Shown: in pieces, positions 8,591 to 16,346 of the stretch
Layout of the letters: the number at the start of each line of letters is the position of its first letter
Numbering within the stretch: position 1 is the stretch's first letter
Source of the DNA: Chryseobacterium indoltheticum
GTDB lineage: Bacteria > Bacteroidota > Bacteroidia > Flavobacteriales > Weeksellaceae
Reading direction: 5' to 3'
Assembly: GCF_003815915.1 (NCBI RefSeq)
Contig: NZ_CP033929.1
Coordinates: forward strand, 3,224,001 to 3,288,000
DNA: 64,000 nt
The notes under the pieces: model-generated
The model's database searches: none
What the model saw: only the letters and a program-made list of their open reading frames with translations
What the model was told of the DNA's origin: nothing
Position numbers and translations under genes: made by a program

Positions 8591-8620
8591 GTTGGTTGAT
8601 AGTTGTTGGTTGATGGTTTA
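8591..8620. repeat. Degenerate heptamer array, GTTGGTT/GATAGTT
   Basis: Units GTTGGTT, GATAGTT, GTTGGTT, GATGGTT run in strict 7-bp phase between the dioxygenase start (8579) and the GNAT stop codon (8618-8620). Confidence 0.7.
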
Positions 8621-8911
8621 GTTTTCTTTAAGCCAAACGTCATTATATTCTTCCGGATTGCGTTTGAACTGTGCGTGAACGTATGGACACAACGGCACAA
8701 TTTTCAAATCGTTTTCTCTTGCATAAGAAACAAGTTTTTCTAATAATAATTTCGCTAAACCTTTTCCCGCATACTCTTCATCAACTTCCGTATGATAAAC
8801 GGTTAATTTTTTTCCGATCACCGAAATATCCATTTTCCCGGCTTTGTTATTGTCTGAGAAAAGTTGAATTTCTCCTTTTGCGTTTCCTAAAACTACTTCT
8901 GTTCTTTCCAT
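8618..8911 (-). CDS. Short GNAT-family N-acetyltransferase
   Basis: A 97-residue protein. TVYHTEVDEEYAGKGLAKLLLEKLVSYARENDLKIVPLCPYV is the compact acetyl-CoA-binding motif of the YidJ-like short GNAT subgroup (PF14542). It should transfer an acetyl group to an unknown amine, in the cytosol. I start it at the ATG at 8911 (MERTEVVLGN); a longer frame from 8998 runs back into the upstream dioxygenase and adds unconserved residues. It lies between two dioxygenase genes, apparently in their operon. Confidence 0.82.
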   Translation of the reverse strand: MERTEVVLGNAKGEIQLFSDNNKAGKMDISVIGKKLTVYHTEVDEEYAGKGLAKLLLEKLVSYARENDLKIVPLCPYVHAQFKRNPEEYNDVWLKEN

Positions 8912-8969
8912 TGTATTAATTTTTTTTGATATTGCTAAATTAAGGTGTCTTCTAAAATTAAATGATGAC

Positions 8970-9902
8970 CTATGATAACTTCGGTAAGGCATTTTCAATT
9001 CTTTCTCGTAAAGCTTCGTGCTGTTTTGGAAGTTTTAAATTTTTTCCTAATTCGTTCAGGGGCTCATCAACAGTAAATCCCGGGTTGTCGGTTGCTATTT
9101 CAAACAGAACGCCACCCGGCTCGCGGAAGTATAATGAATAGAAATAATCTCTGTCTATCTTCGGAGTAATGCTCAATCCTGCAGACATTACTTTCTCACG
9201 GAATTCCATTAAAACCTGATCATCTTTTACCCTGAATGCAACATGGTGATTGGTTCCGGCAGCATTTCTTCCGGCCAGAATCTTATCACTTTCAATAATA
9301 TCTACAAGATTTGCTGTTTCGATTGCATCGGTTGCAAAACGGTATCTTTCACCTTCTTGTTTTTGCAGGTCGTACCCAAAAATATCAGTTAATACTTTTA
9401 TTGTGGGATCTGCTTTTTTTAATGTTAAAGTAATATTATGAAAACCTTTTAATGCATTTTCGTCTTTGATATCATCTGTTGTCCATACTTTTCTGTCATC
9501 AGGAGTTGATGATTCGATGAACTGTAGCTGTAAACCGTCAGGATCTTTGAATGAAATCAATTTTTCGCCAAAAATTTCATTTTCTTCAACATTTATATTA
9601 AACTGTTGTAATCTGTTTTTCCAAAATTCTAAGCTTCCTTTCGGTACAGAGTATCCGATGTGAGTTGCCAAGCCGGTTCCGTTACTTCCTTGTCCGATTC
9701 CTTCCCAAGGAAAAAATGTCAAAATTGTTCCCGGAGTTCCTTCTTCATTTCCAAAGTAAAAATGATACGTGCCCAGATCATCAAAATTTACCGTTTTCTT
9801 TACCAACCTTACTCCTAAAACCTGAGTATAAAAATCTAAATTTCTTTTTGCGTTGTCTGCAATTGCAGTGATGTGGTGCAGCCCTAATATTCTATTTTGC
9901 AT
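8970..9902 (-). CDS. MhqO-like ring-cleaving dioxygenase, paralogue heading the operon
   Basis: 310 residues from the ATG at 9902, with the same two-module VOC architecture as the gene at 7626-8579: LHHITAIADNAKRNLDFYTQVLGVRLVKKTVNF, NHHVAFRV and EPGGVLFEIATDNPGF. It is the first gene of a likely operon with GNAT, a second dioxygenase and the MhqD-like hydrolase. Its promoter (9923-9970) has the AACTAGTT operator candidate shared with the isochorismatase and pirin genes. A longer frame from 9953 is translated promoter: its N-terminus resembles the false N-terminus before the isochorismatase gene only because both promoters share sequence. Confidence 0.92.
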   Translation of the reverse strand: MQNRILGLHHITAIADNAKRNLDFYTQVLGVRLVKKTVNFDDLGTYHFYFGNEEGTPGTILTFFPWEGIGQGSNGTGLATHIGYSVPKGSLEFWKNRLQQFNINVEENEIFGEKLISFKDPDGLQLQFIESSTPDDRKVWTTDDIKDENALKGFHNITLTLKKADPTIKVLTDIFGYDLQKQEGERYRFATDAIETANLVDIIESDKILAGRNAAGTNHHVAFRVKDDQVLMEFREKVMSAGLSITPKIDRDYFYSLYFREPGGVLFEIATDNPGFTVDEPLNELGKNLKLPKQHEALRERIENALPKLS

Positions 9903-9922
9903 TTTCTTTAATTTTGATATGA

Positions 9923-9970
9923 CAAATTTAGGATGATCAGAATTGCTGCACATTTAACTAGTTTAATAAA
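9923..9970 (-). promoter_or_regulatory. Promoter with AACTAGTT operator candidate (dioxygenase operon)
   Basis: A -7 box TAAATTTG (9930-9923, minus strand) with TTTATTAAACTAGTTAAATG (9970-9951) exactly 20 bp upstream. The spacer also shares bases with the copy at 2265-2312. Confidence 0.72.
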
Positions 9971-10035
9971 TGATGTTTTAATCTTTAATAAAATTTAATC
10001 TCACTGAAAATCAATTATGCTTAAATTGATCTTAA

Positions 10036-10244
10036 ATGCAAGCTTCATCTTTATTGATTTGACGATTCCTTTATAGGGGTACAACAGAGAAGGTGCCGAT
10101 ATAAAAGAAGGCGTGCAGAGAAACTTGTGGAGACAAGGCATGATGGGCGGAATTGTTGCTCATTACGACGAAATTAAAGCATTTTCTGAAACTGATTTTA
10201 CAGAAGATCTAAAGGCGGTTGATATTCTTTTTAAGTACATTTAA
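10036..10244 (+). pseudogene. Remnant of an alpha/beta hydrolase (non-heme chloroperoxidase-like)
   Basis: Plus-strand codons read IDLTIPL*GYNREGADIKEGV, then RQGMMGG, HYDEIKAFSETDFTEDLK, ending VDILFKYI-stop. These blocks belong to the lid/C-terminal half of chloroperoxidase/arylesterase-type hydrolases. There is no start or catalytic Ser, a stop codon interrupts the frame at 10074-10076, and the C-terminal Asp/His part is missing. Only about 70 codons survive, so it is a decayed fragment. The upstream limit is approximate. Confidence 0.7.
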
Positions 10245-10405
10245 TAATTTAATTATAAATATCTCATAAAATAGAAATATTCTAAATTAAATTACAATAG
10301 ATGACTAAAATTATTATTTAAAAAAGCTTTTCTATAATCATTATAAATACCACATCAATATTTTATTGTAGTATAAATACTGAATTTCACTCAGAAAAAA
10401 CTCAA

Positions 10406-10413
10406 TAAATTTG
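10406..10413 (+). promoter_or_regulatory. Candidate -7 box for the redox cassette
   Basis: TAAATTTG fits TAnnTTTG exactly; a TTTC stands 17 bp upstream (10385-10388) near the -33 position. Transcription would begin near 10420 and read the short frame at 10434 and then the gene at 10534. Confidence 0.45.
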
Positions 10414-10433
10414 GATAACTAAAACTAATAACC

Positions 10434-10487
10434 ATGTCTAACTTAAAAAAACTTCACAAAATTTCTATGCGGTCTGATCAAGACTAA
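10434..10487 (+). CDS. Possible 17-residue leader peptide
   Basis: ATG to TAA encodes MSNLKKLHKISMRSDQD. The preceding bases (ACTAATAACCATG) resemble the leader of the gene at 14611 (ACTAATAAATCATG), supporting a true start. The N-terminus resembles leaders of flavobacterial bacteriocin-like peptides (MKNLKKL...), but no GG cleavage site or core follows, so it may be a relic or a regulatory upstream frame. Low certainty. Confidence 0.3.
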   Translation: MSNLKKLHKISMRSDQD

Positions 10488-10533
10488 AACCATGTCACCT
10501 TTTTATTTTCGATTGTATTAATGTCTTCCTAAA

Positions 10534-11019
10534 ATGATAAGAAGACCAGTTATTTTAACACCAAATTTCAACGAAATGATTATCCAAAAAATCTTCAACG
10601 TCGACGATTATTATTACGACGTGTTCATGGCTATCTCAGAATCTCTCACAGGATTTTCCGTGAACGAACTGCAATCTACAGGCTTAGCCGAGACTTATTA
10701 CACGCATATTCTTCATCAGATAGAAAGTGTAACGTTTACAGAATTTCTGAATATTTCTAAAGATATTCTTGAAAATTCTACTACACAGAATCAACTCAAC
10801 AACGCCATTTCTTCTGACATTCTTGCCAATCCTGCGACTCAGGATATTGCCAACAGCATTATCACGCTTTGGTACCTAGGAACCTGGGAAGGCGCTTACA
10901 TCAACGATCTGTCTTACAAAGAAGGATTGGTCTGGAACTTGATGCAAGCTCATCCACCCGGAGCAAAACAGCCTGGCTTTAAATCTTGGGGCGTAAAACC
11001 TGTAAACAGCAACTCATGA
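10534..11019 (+). CDS. Sorbitol-dehydrogenase-like small subunit (FAD-SLDH family)
   Basis: A 161-residue protein whose C-terminal half, ITLWYLGTWEGAYINDLSYKEGLVWNLM and GFKSWGVKPV, resembles the small subunit of membrane-bound FAD-dependent sorbitol dehydrogenases (PF12318). Such subunits accompany a GMC flavoprotein and help its export or stability. The next gene, a GMC oxidoreductase, overlaps the stop codon (ATGA at 11016-11019), which suggests coupled translation and a complex. No twin-arginine leader is seen, though some relatives have one. An alternative start is the ATG at 10576. Confidence 0.65.
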   Translation: MIRRPVILTPNFNEMIIQKIFNVDDYYYDVFMAISESLTGFSVNELQSTGLAETYYTHILHQIESVTFTEFLNISKDILENSTTQNQLNNAISSDILANPATQDIANSIITLWYLGTWEGAYINDLSYKEGLVWNLMQAHPPGAKQPGFKSWGVKPVNSNS

Positions 11020-13079
11020 ATCAAAAAGAAAAACCACAACAGAAAAAAGATGTAATCATTGTAGGAACGGGAATTGCCGGATCGCTGATTGCAAAACTTT
11101 TAACCGATCATGTTTTTGATACAGAAAAAGGAAAAATGATCCACCGTTCTGAAATGAACGATTCAAAAACATATAAAGAATTATCTATTCTCATGTACGA
11201 AGCCGGTTTAGAAGCCGGAATAGAACTGGATTCTGCAACTTCTATGACGACTTACAACGACTACATTCGCAAGTTTTATATGGAAGAAGCTAAAGTTCCG
11301 AACTCGCCTTATCCGAATCTGAAACAGGCACCTTCACCCAATGTTTTAGATATGGAACCCATCATTCCACCGTTTCCTGATAAAAAAGGATATTTGGTTC
11401 AGTTTGGTCCGATGCCTTTTGCGAGTGATGCCATAAGAGTTGGAGGCGGCACTACCCTTCACTGGTTGGGAACTACACCGAGAATGCTTCCGAATGATTT
11501 TAGATTAAAAGAAAAATACGGCCGAGCAATGGACTGGCCAATTGATTATGAAACTCTAAAGCCTTATTATGAAATGGCTGAGTTTGAAATAGGAGTTTCC
11601 GGAAATGTTTCTGCTCAGGAATATCCAATCCAGGAAAATATGGAAGAATATTATGGTAAAGATTATGTCTTTCCGATGGATGAGATCCCGCAAAGTTATA
11701 TGGATCAGCAGATTATTAACGGATTAGCAGGAACGTCGGTTCAGTTGAATTTTAAGAATATCCCATTGACGATGGTTCCTTCGCCCCAGGGAAGAAATTC
11801 TACTCCAAATATTGCTTACGGAAAAGCAAAATTAATCAAAGCCAATTCTTCAGAATCCGGATATAAATTATCCTTAAATAATATTGAAAACGAAGATTAC
11901 AAAGCATTAGGCGCAGTTTGGAATCCTTACATGGGAGAACGTTGCGAAGGAAATGCTTCATGCGTTCCGATCTGTCCGGTTCAGGCAAAATACAACGCTT
12001 TGAAAACCCTGAAAAAAGCACTTTATAAAGTCAATAAAAACGAAAACCTGCAGAGAAATCCTCATATTCAGATTCAGGCGCAGAGTGTTGTTTATAGATT
12101 AAGTGTGGATCAGGCTAATCAGGAAAAAATTTCAAAAGTTCATATAAGAAGATACACTTCCAGAGAAAAAACAGATTTTGTTGAAGAAGAAATCGACACT
12201 ACAAATTCTGTTGTCATTCTTGCAGCCAATGCTTTTGAAAACCCTAAAATTCTTTTAAATTCAAAATACACCGTTATCGAAAACGGGCAAAAAGTCGAAA
12301 AAACGGTTGCCAACAGAAGCGATCAGGTAGGAAGAAATTTGATGGATCATATGGTCATGCTTACTTGGGGATTATTTCCAGAGCCGGTATATTCTTACAG
12401 AGGTCCCGGTTCTACCACCAATATTTCATCTTTCCGAGACGGGGATTTCAGGAGCGAATTTTCTGCATGGATTTCTCCATTGGATAATTGGGGATGGAGT
12501 TGGCCTGCGTTTTCACCGGGATCTGATCTTTCAGAATTTTTGGGACAGGGACTTTTCGGCGAAGAATTAAAAGAAGCGTTAACCTACAGACTTTCGAGAC
12601 AGGTTTTATTTCATTTTGAAATTGAACAGCTTCCGAATCCGAACAACAGAGTCACCATTAATGATCAATATCTTGATGCATTGGGAATTCCGCGTCCTGT
12701 TATCAATTATGAATTGAATGAATATGAAATGAGAGCAATGGAACAGGCAAAATTGGCTTCCGACCAAATGTTTGCAAGATTAAACATTGAAGATTTCACA
12801 AAATATAACGCGACAGACAACAACACTTTTGTGTACAACAATGTGAGATATTCTTACAACGGAGCCGGTCATATCGTGGGAACTCACAGAATGGGCGACA
12901 CGCCGGATGATTCTGTAACCAACAGTTATTGTAAATCTTGGGATCACCCGAATTTATACATCGTCGGTGCAGGAAACATGACCACTTTAGGAACTTCAAA
13001 TCCTACATTAACCTTATCAGCATTCACAATACGTTCGGTAGAATCTATATTGAAGGATCTGGAAACAATTTTAAAATAG
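11016..13079 (+). CDS. GMC-family FAD oxidoreductase with 3Fe-4S-type cysteine motif
   Basis: 687 residues from the ATG that overlaps the previous stop. An FAD-binding GTGIAGSLIAKLL (residues 17-29) and the C-terminal GTHRMGDTPDD and GAGNMTTLGTSNPTLTLSA blocks define the GMC family. C310-x5-C316-x3-C320-P matches the 3Fe-4S ligand pattern of the catalytic subunit of bacterial FAD-dependent glucose dehydrogenase. It should oxidise a sugar, polyol or other alcohol and pass electrons onward, but no cytochrome c subunit is encoded nearby. The frame extends back to 10986; the ATGA overlap makes 11016 the better start. Confidence 0.85.
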   Translation: MNQKEKPQQKKDVIIVGTGIAGSLIAKLLTDHVFDTEKGKMIHRSEMNDSKTYKELSILMYEAGLEAGIELDSATSMTTYNDYIRKFYMEEAKVPNSPYPNLKQAPSPNVLDMEPIIPPFPDKKGYLVQFGPMPFASDAIRVGGGTTLHWLGTTPRMLPNDFRLKEKYGRAMDWPIDYETLKPYYEMAEFEIGVSGNVSAQEYPIQENMEEYYGKDYVFPMDEIPQSYMDQQIINGLAGTSVQLNFKNIPLTMVPSPQGRNSTPNIAYGKAKLIKANSSESGYKLSLNNIENEDYKALGAVWNPYMGERCEGNASCVPICPVQAKYNALKTLKKALYKVNKNENLQRNPHIQIQAQSVVYRLSVDQANQEKISKVHIRRYTSREKTDFVEEEIDTTNSVVILAANAFENPKILLNSKYTVIENGQKVEKTVANRSDQVGRNLMDHMVMLTWGLFPEPVYSYRGPGSTTNISSFRDGDFRSEFSAWISPLDNWGWSWPAFSPGSDLSEFLGQGLFGEELKEALTYRLSRQVLFHFEIEQLPNPNNRVTINDQYLDALGIPRPVINYELNEYEMRAMEQAKLASDQMFARLNIEDFTKYNATDNNTFVYNNVRYSYNGAGHIVGTHRMGDTPDDSVTNSYCKSWDHPNLYIVGAGNMTTLGTSNPTLTLSAFTIRSVESILKDLETILK

Positions 13080-13085
13080 AAAGAA

Positions 13086-14576
13086 ATGAGACAAAGACTT
13101 ATCAATAAAACAGAACCTCAGGAAACTAGCCTTTCTTCAAAAAGTTCTTTAGCCCAAAATACAATCGAAGCAGAGGCAATTTCGCTTCAGTCATTATTAT
13201 TTGATTCTACAATAAATAAACAAGACTGGATTGAAGGATTAAAATACCATAGCAAAACACTCACAAACCTGTTATTAAATAATCAGATTAAAGAATTTAA
13301 TGAGTACTTAAGCGCACAATTTTCCGGCAAAATTTCAAGTTTGCAACCTTCTGCAGAACTTTCAAAAGGGCAACTTTCTGAAATTAAAAAAGGATTAACG
13401 GAATTAGATTATCGCCCGATTTTACAAGATCTTCTGCAAACGGCAATTTTAATCGAACATTCTACGATTCCACCTTATCTTACCGCTTTATATTCGATTA
13501 AAGACGGAACCAATATTTTAGCATCACAAATTATCAGAAGTGTTGCAGTGGAAGAAATGCTTCACATGATTATGGTTTGTAATGTAATGAATGCTGTGAG
13601 TATTCAGCCGTCGGTAAACAGGCCTCAGAACTACCCTACTTATCCGATGAAATTGCCGATGAATGTTGATTTTTTTGTTGGTCTGGAAACTTTTTCTACA
13701 AACAGCATTGCTACTTTTATTGCTATTGAAAGCCCAAGTAATCCGTTGGTAAAAGCTCCGAAATATACCTCTGAAGTAGAAAATTCGGCCTTATATTCTA
13801 AAAGTGCTGTTCAGGAAAATAATCTGTGGACGCTGGAAAACATGAAAGATTTTATGATGCAGAATGTTCATACAATTGGTGAATATTATGATGTTTTATT
13901 CTTTTACATCGTTGTTTTTCAAATCATTGCTTATTACAAGGCGAACGGAAAACTTCCGCAAAATTTTGAAGAATTAAACAAAGGCGGAATTTTCACTGGA
14001 GATCCCGCAAAGCAGATTCGTCCGGAACAGTATTACGGAAGCGGTGGAAAACTACATCCTGTAGAAGCTTTGGATGGAGTAATTGCTGTTTTTCAGGAAA
14101 TTAAAGGACAAGGTGAAGGTGCAGACGATTCTATTTTTGATGTAGATCCTTCGCAGTTTGAGGAAGGTGCAGAATTGGCGCATTATTTCAGATTTAAAGA
14201 AGTTTTTCATGAGCATTTTTATCTTGGAGGAGACTACAGACCTTTCACCGATGAAAACGGAATGATGCCTGTAACCACGCCACCTGTAGGAAAAGAATTA
14301 CCTGTTGACTGGAACGCAGCTTACCCGATGAAACCCAACCCGAAAATCAGCGATTACCAATCGAATCCGCAATTGTACGCACAGGGAAAAGCATTTAACC
14401 AAACTTACAAAAATCTATTGGATGCCATTCAGGCTGCAGTAGAAGGTAATGCGAAAGAATTGGAAAAATCAATCATGTACATGTACGCTTTGAAAGAACA
14501 GGCCATCGGATTGATGAGTCAGCCTTTAAATTCGACTCAAAATGCAGGACCAACTTTTGAATATGCTGCAAATTAA
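13086..14576 (+). CDS. Ferritin-like protein of the RebD/VioB (iminophenyl-pyruvate dimer synthase) family
   Basis: 496 residues, starting 6 bp after the GMC gene. Residues 108-300 carry the ferritin-like domain: ILIEHSTIPPYLTALYSI with E124, then VAVEEMLHMIMVCNVMNA with E157-xx-H160, as in PF12902. The named family members make bisindole precursors (RebD, VioB) using heme plus a ferritin-like half; other members are uncharacterised. A further EVFHEHFYLGGDYRPF segment supplies more His/Glu. No RebO- or VioA-type tryptophan oxidase is seen nearby, so a bisindole product cannot be claimed. Metal-dependent redox chemistry together with the GMC enzyme is the inference. Confidence 0.75.
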   Translation: MRQRLINKTEPQETSLSSKSSLAQNTIEAEAISLQSLLFDSTINKQDWIEGLKYHSKTLTNLLLNNQIKEFNEYLSAQFSGKISSLQPSAELSKGQLSEIKKGLTELDYRPILQDLLQTAILIEHSTIPPYLTALYSIKDGTNILASQIIRSVAVEEMLHMIMVCNVMNAVSIQPSVNRPQNYPTYPMKLPMNVDFFVGLETFSTNSIATFIAIESPSNPLVKAPKYTSEVENSALYSKSAVQENNLWTLENMKDFMMQNVHTIGEYYDVLFFYIVVFQIIAYYKANGKLPQNFEELNKGGIFTGDPAKQIRPEQYYGSGGKLHPVEALDGVIAVFQEIKGQGEGADDSIFDVDPSQFEEGAELAHYFRFKEVFHEHFYLGGDYRPFTDENGMMPVTTPPVGKELPVDWNAAYPMKPNPKISDYQSNPQLYAQGKAFNQTYKNLLDAIQAAVEGNAKELEKSIMYMYALKEQAIGLMSQPLNSTQNAGPTFEYAAN

Positions 14577-14610
14577 ATTTAAAACTAAAACCATCAAAAA
14601 CTAATAAATC

Positions 14611-16173
14611 ATGTTAAAAAGAAATAAAGAAATTTTTGGACAGGAAAATCAGTTTTCAAGAGCTGCTGCTCCAAATCAGGATCAAGACCCGAAAGGCTAT
14701 CTTGCCAATTTAATGAACGGATACTCGAAACTTTTGATCGATGATCCTATGAGACCTTTTAGTGAAGAAAATCTTCAGGAAATTGCAAATAATGTAGATT
14801 ATGGTGTTTTGGAAGCACTGAATGGCACTTGGGTAAGTTATAATGCCAATTACAATACAAACATCGGAAGACCTTCGCTGGGAAGCGGAATACATACGAC
14901 CATCATGCCTTCTCCGGGTACAAATCCGAGTACAATTCCCGGAAAATTCAGCTTTGATACGGAAGAATATATTGAAAAGTTAACTTTCGAAATCGTTCCC
15001 GGCGGTGTTCGTAACCGTGGTGGTGCAACCGAATTATTTTGTGGTGCTGTAAAATACGATCAAACCATTAAAAGTGTAAATAAAGTAGAAGGAAATCCAG
15101 ATTTGCAATACGCCGGAATTCATGAAGAAAACGGAATGTATCTTTGGCTTAGTGATGTTTACAATTATGCTGCAACGAAAGAAACTATAGAAAAAGATCG
15201 TGGAATTCACGCATTTTCTACCGAAGATTTTGAAAAATACGGATACAAAGGAGAATACAGAAATGAGCCATTGGTTGAAGTAAAAGACGAAAACGGTAAT
15301 TCTTCATACATTCTTTTGAGCCAGTTGAAAGAAGGTCAGAAATATTACGAAATTATTCCGGCGCAGGAAATTAAACCAATGGATGGAATCACGGGGCCCT
15401 ATTTTATCCCTGACTATTCTATTTCACGAAGTGGTGTTATTCCGCACGGAAGCACAATTACTGTGTTGGGAGATATTACCCCAGAAAGTGTCGATAAGAA
15501 AACTTATTATCTTAGAAAAGGTACCCCAAAATTTCCTACCGGTATTGCAACCTGGGATCCTCCTCATCTTGCTATCTCACCAACTATGGGAGGTGCGGGC
15601 GGTGCAATTAATCTTGACGAACCAGCTCCGGCTTGGGTTCACGAAACATTAAACGATGAAAACGATCCCGGTTCAAACAAAATATATACGCAGAGAATAT
15701 TGGCAGATGAGCTATATCCTTACTGCGTAAGACCCGATATGCGATTAAGAGATACATTGAGCGGACAAACTGTTGCCAATTATGTCCTAATCCAAATGTC
15801 ATCAAAAATGCCAACCGGTGCACAAGGTGGAATTTTAAATGTACCTTTCGTTAATCGATTTGTACCCACTGTAGAAATAGAATTTAACTTGTGGATTGAA
15901 ACCGTGATTGAAGACGGAAAAGAAATTTTTCAGCTGCAATATGAGCAAATTATATTTTTCGAATTTGATTTTGGAAATGATGGCGGTACAACAAGCTGGC
16001 CACACATTCAGGTAAATACACTTCGAAAAATTGAGGACATTCCTGCTGATCAGAGAAAAGTAATTGAAGAGCAATTCTTCAACGCTCCTTCTGCAATGAG
16101 TATGACAACACCTGCCTCAATTACCGAACGTGTCGTAAATCCTCCTTCAGGTTGCCCTTATCACAAAAGTTAA
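14611..16173 (+). CDS. Large beta-rich protein of unknown function, possibly heme-binding
   Basis: 520 residues, last gene of the cassette (34-bp gap). I do not recognise it firmly. ALNGTWVSYN, SFDTEEYIEKLTFEIV, NRGGATELFCGAVKYDQTI and GIHEENGMYLWL occur in the order seen in nitrobindin-like heme-binding beta-barrels. A second half repeats beta-rich segments (GPYFIPDYSISRSGVIPHGS; FNLWIETVIEDGKEIFQLQY). The C-terminus ends PPSGCPYHKS, a Cys-Pro pair of the kind found in heme-regulatory motifs. No signal peptide. A role as redox partner or heme carrier for the neighbouring enzymes is inference. Confidence 0.5.
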   Translation: MLKRNKEIFGQENQFSRAAAPNQDQDPKGYLANLMNGYSKLLIDDPMRPFSEENLQEIANNVDYGVLEALNGTWVSYNANYNTNIGRPSLGSGIHTTIMPSPGTNPSTIPGKFSFDTEEYIEKLTFEIVPGGVRNRGGATELFCGAVKYDQTIKSVNKVEGNPDLQYAGIHEENGMYLWLSDVYNYAATKETIEKDRGIHAFSTEDFEKYGYKGEYRNEPLVEVKDENGNSSYILLSQLKEGQKYYEIIPAQEIKPMDGITGPYFIPDYSISRSGVIPHGSTITVLGDITPESVDKKTYYLRKGTPKFPTGIATWDPPHLAISPTMGGAGGAINLDEPAPAWVHETLNDENDPGSNKIYTQRILADELYPYCVRPDMRLRDTLSGQTVANYVLIQMSSKMPTGAQGGILNVPFVNRFVPTVEIEFNLWIETVIEDGKEIFQLQYEQIIFFEFDFGNDGGTTSWPHIQVNTLRKIEDIPADQRKVIEEQFFNAPSAMSMTTPASITERVVNPPSGCPYHKS

Positions 16174-16260
16174 CATAAGAAAGTTTGGAAAAAGAATTAC
16201 TTTTTTCTGAATATCAATCATCTTTCATTCCTCATTTAAGGATAAATTAATAATTAGAAA

Positions 16261-16295
16261 AAATAAACATTTCAGTATTGAAATGTTTATTTTTT
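16261..16295 (+). terminator. Terminator of the redox cassette
   Basis: AAATAAACATTTC (16261-16273) and GAAATGTTTATTT (16280-16292) form a perfect 13-bp stem with a 6-nt loop followed by T residues. It may also serve the convergent bioA gene. Confidence 0.85.
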
Positions 16296-16346
16296 TATGG
16301 TTTTAAACAAAATTTAAAAGAATTTATAGCAAAATATTAAACCTTT

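Noticed and set aside
13086..14576. Bisindole (violacein/rebeccamycin) biosynthesis
   Set aside because: Only the ferritin-like half matches; no VioA/RebO, VioE or later enzymes are present.
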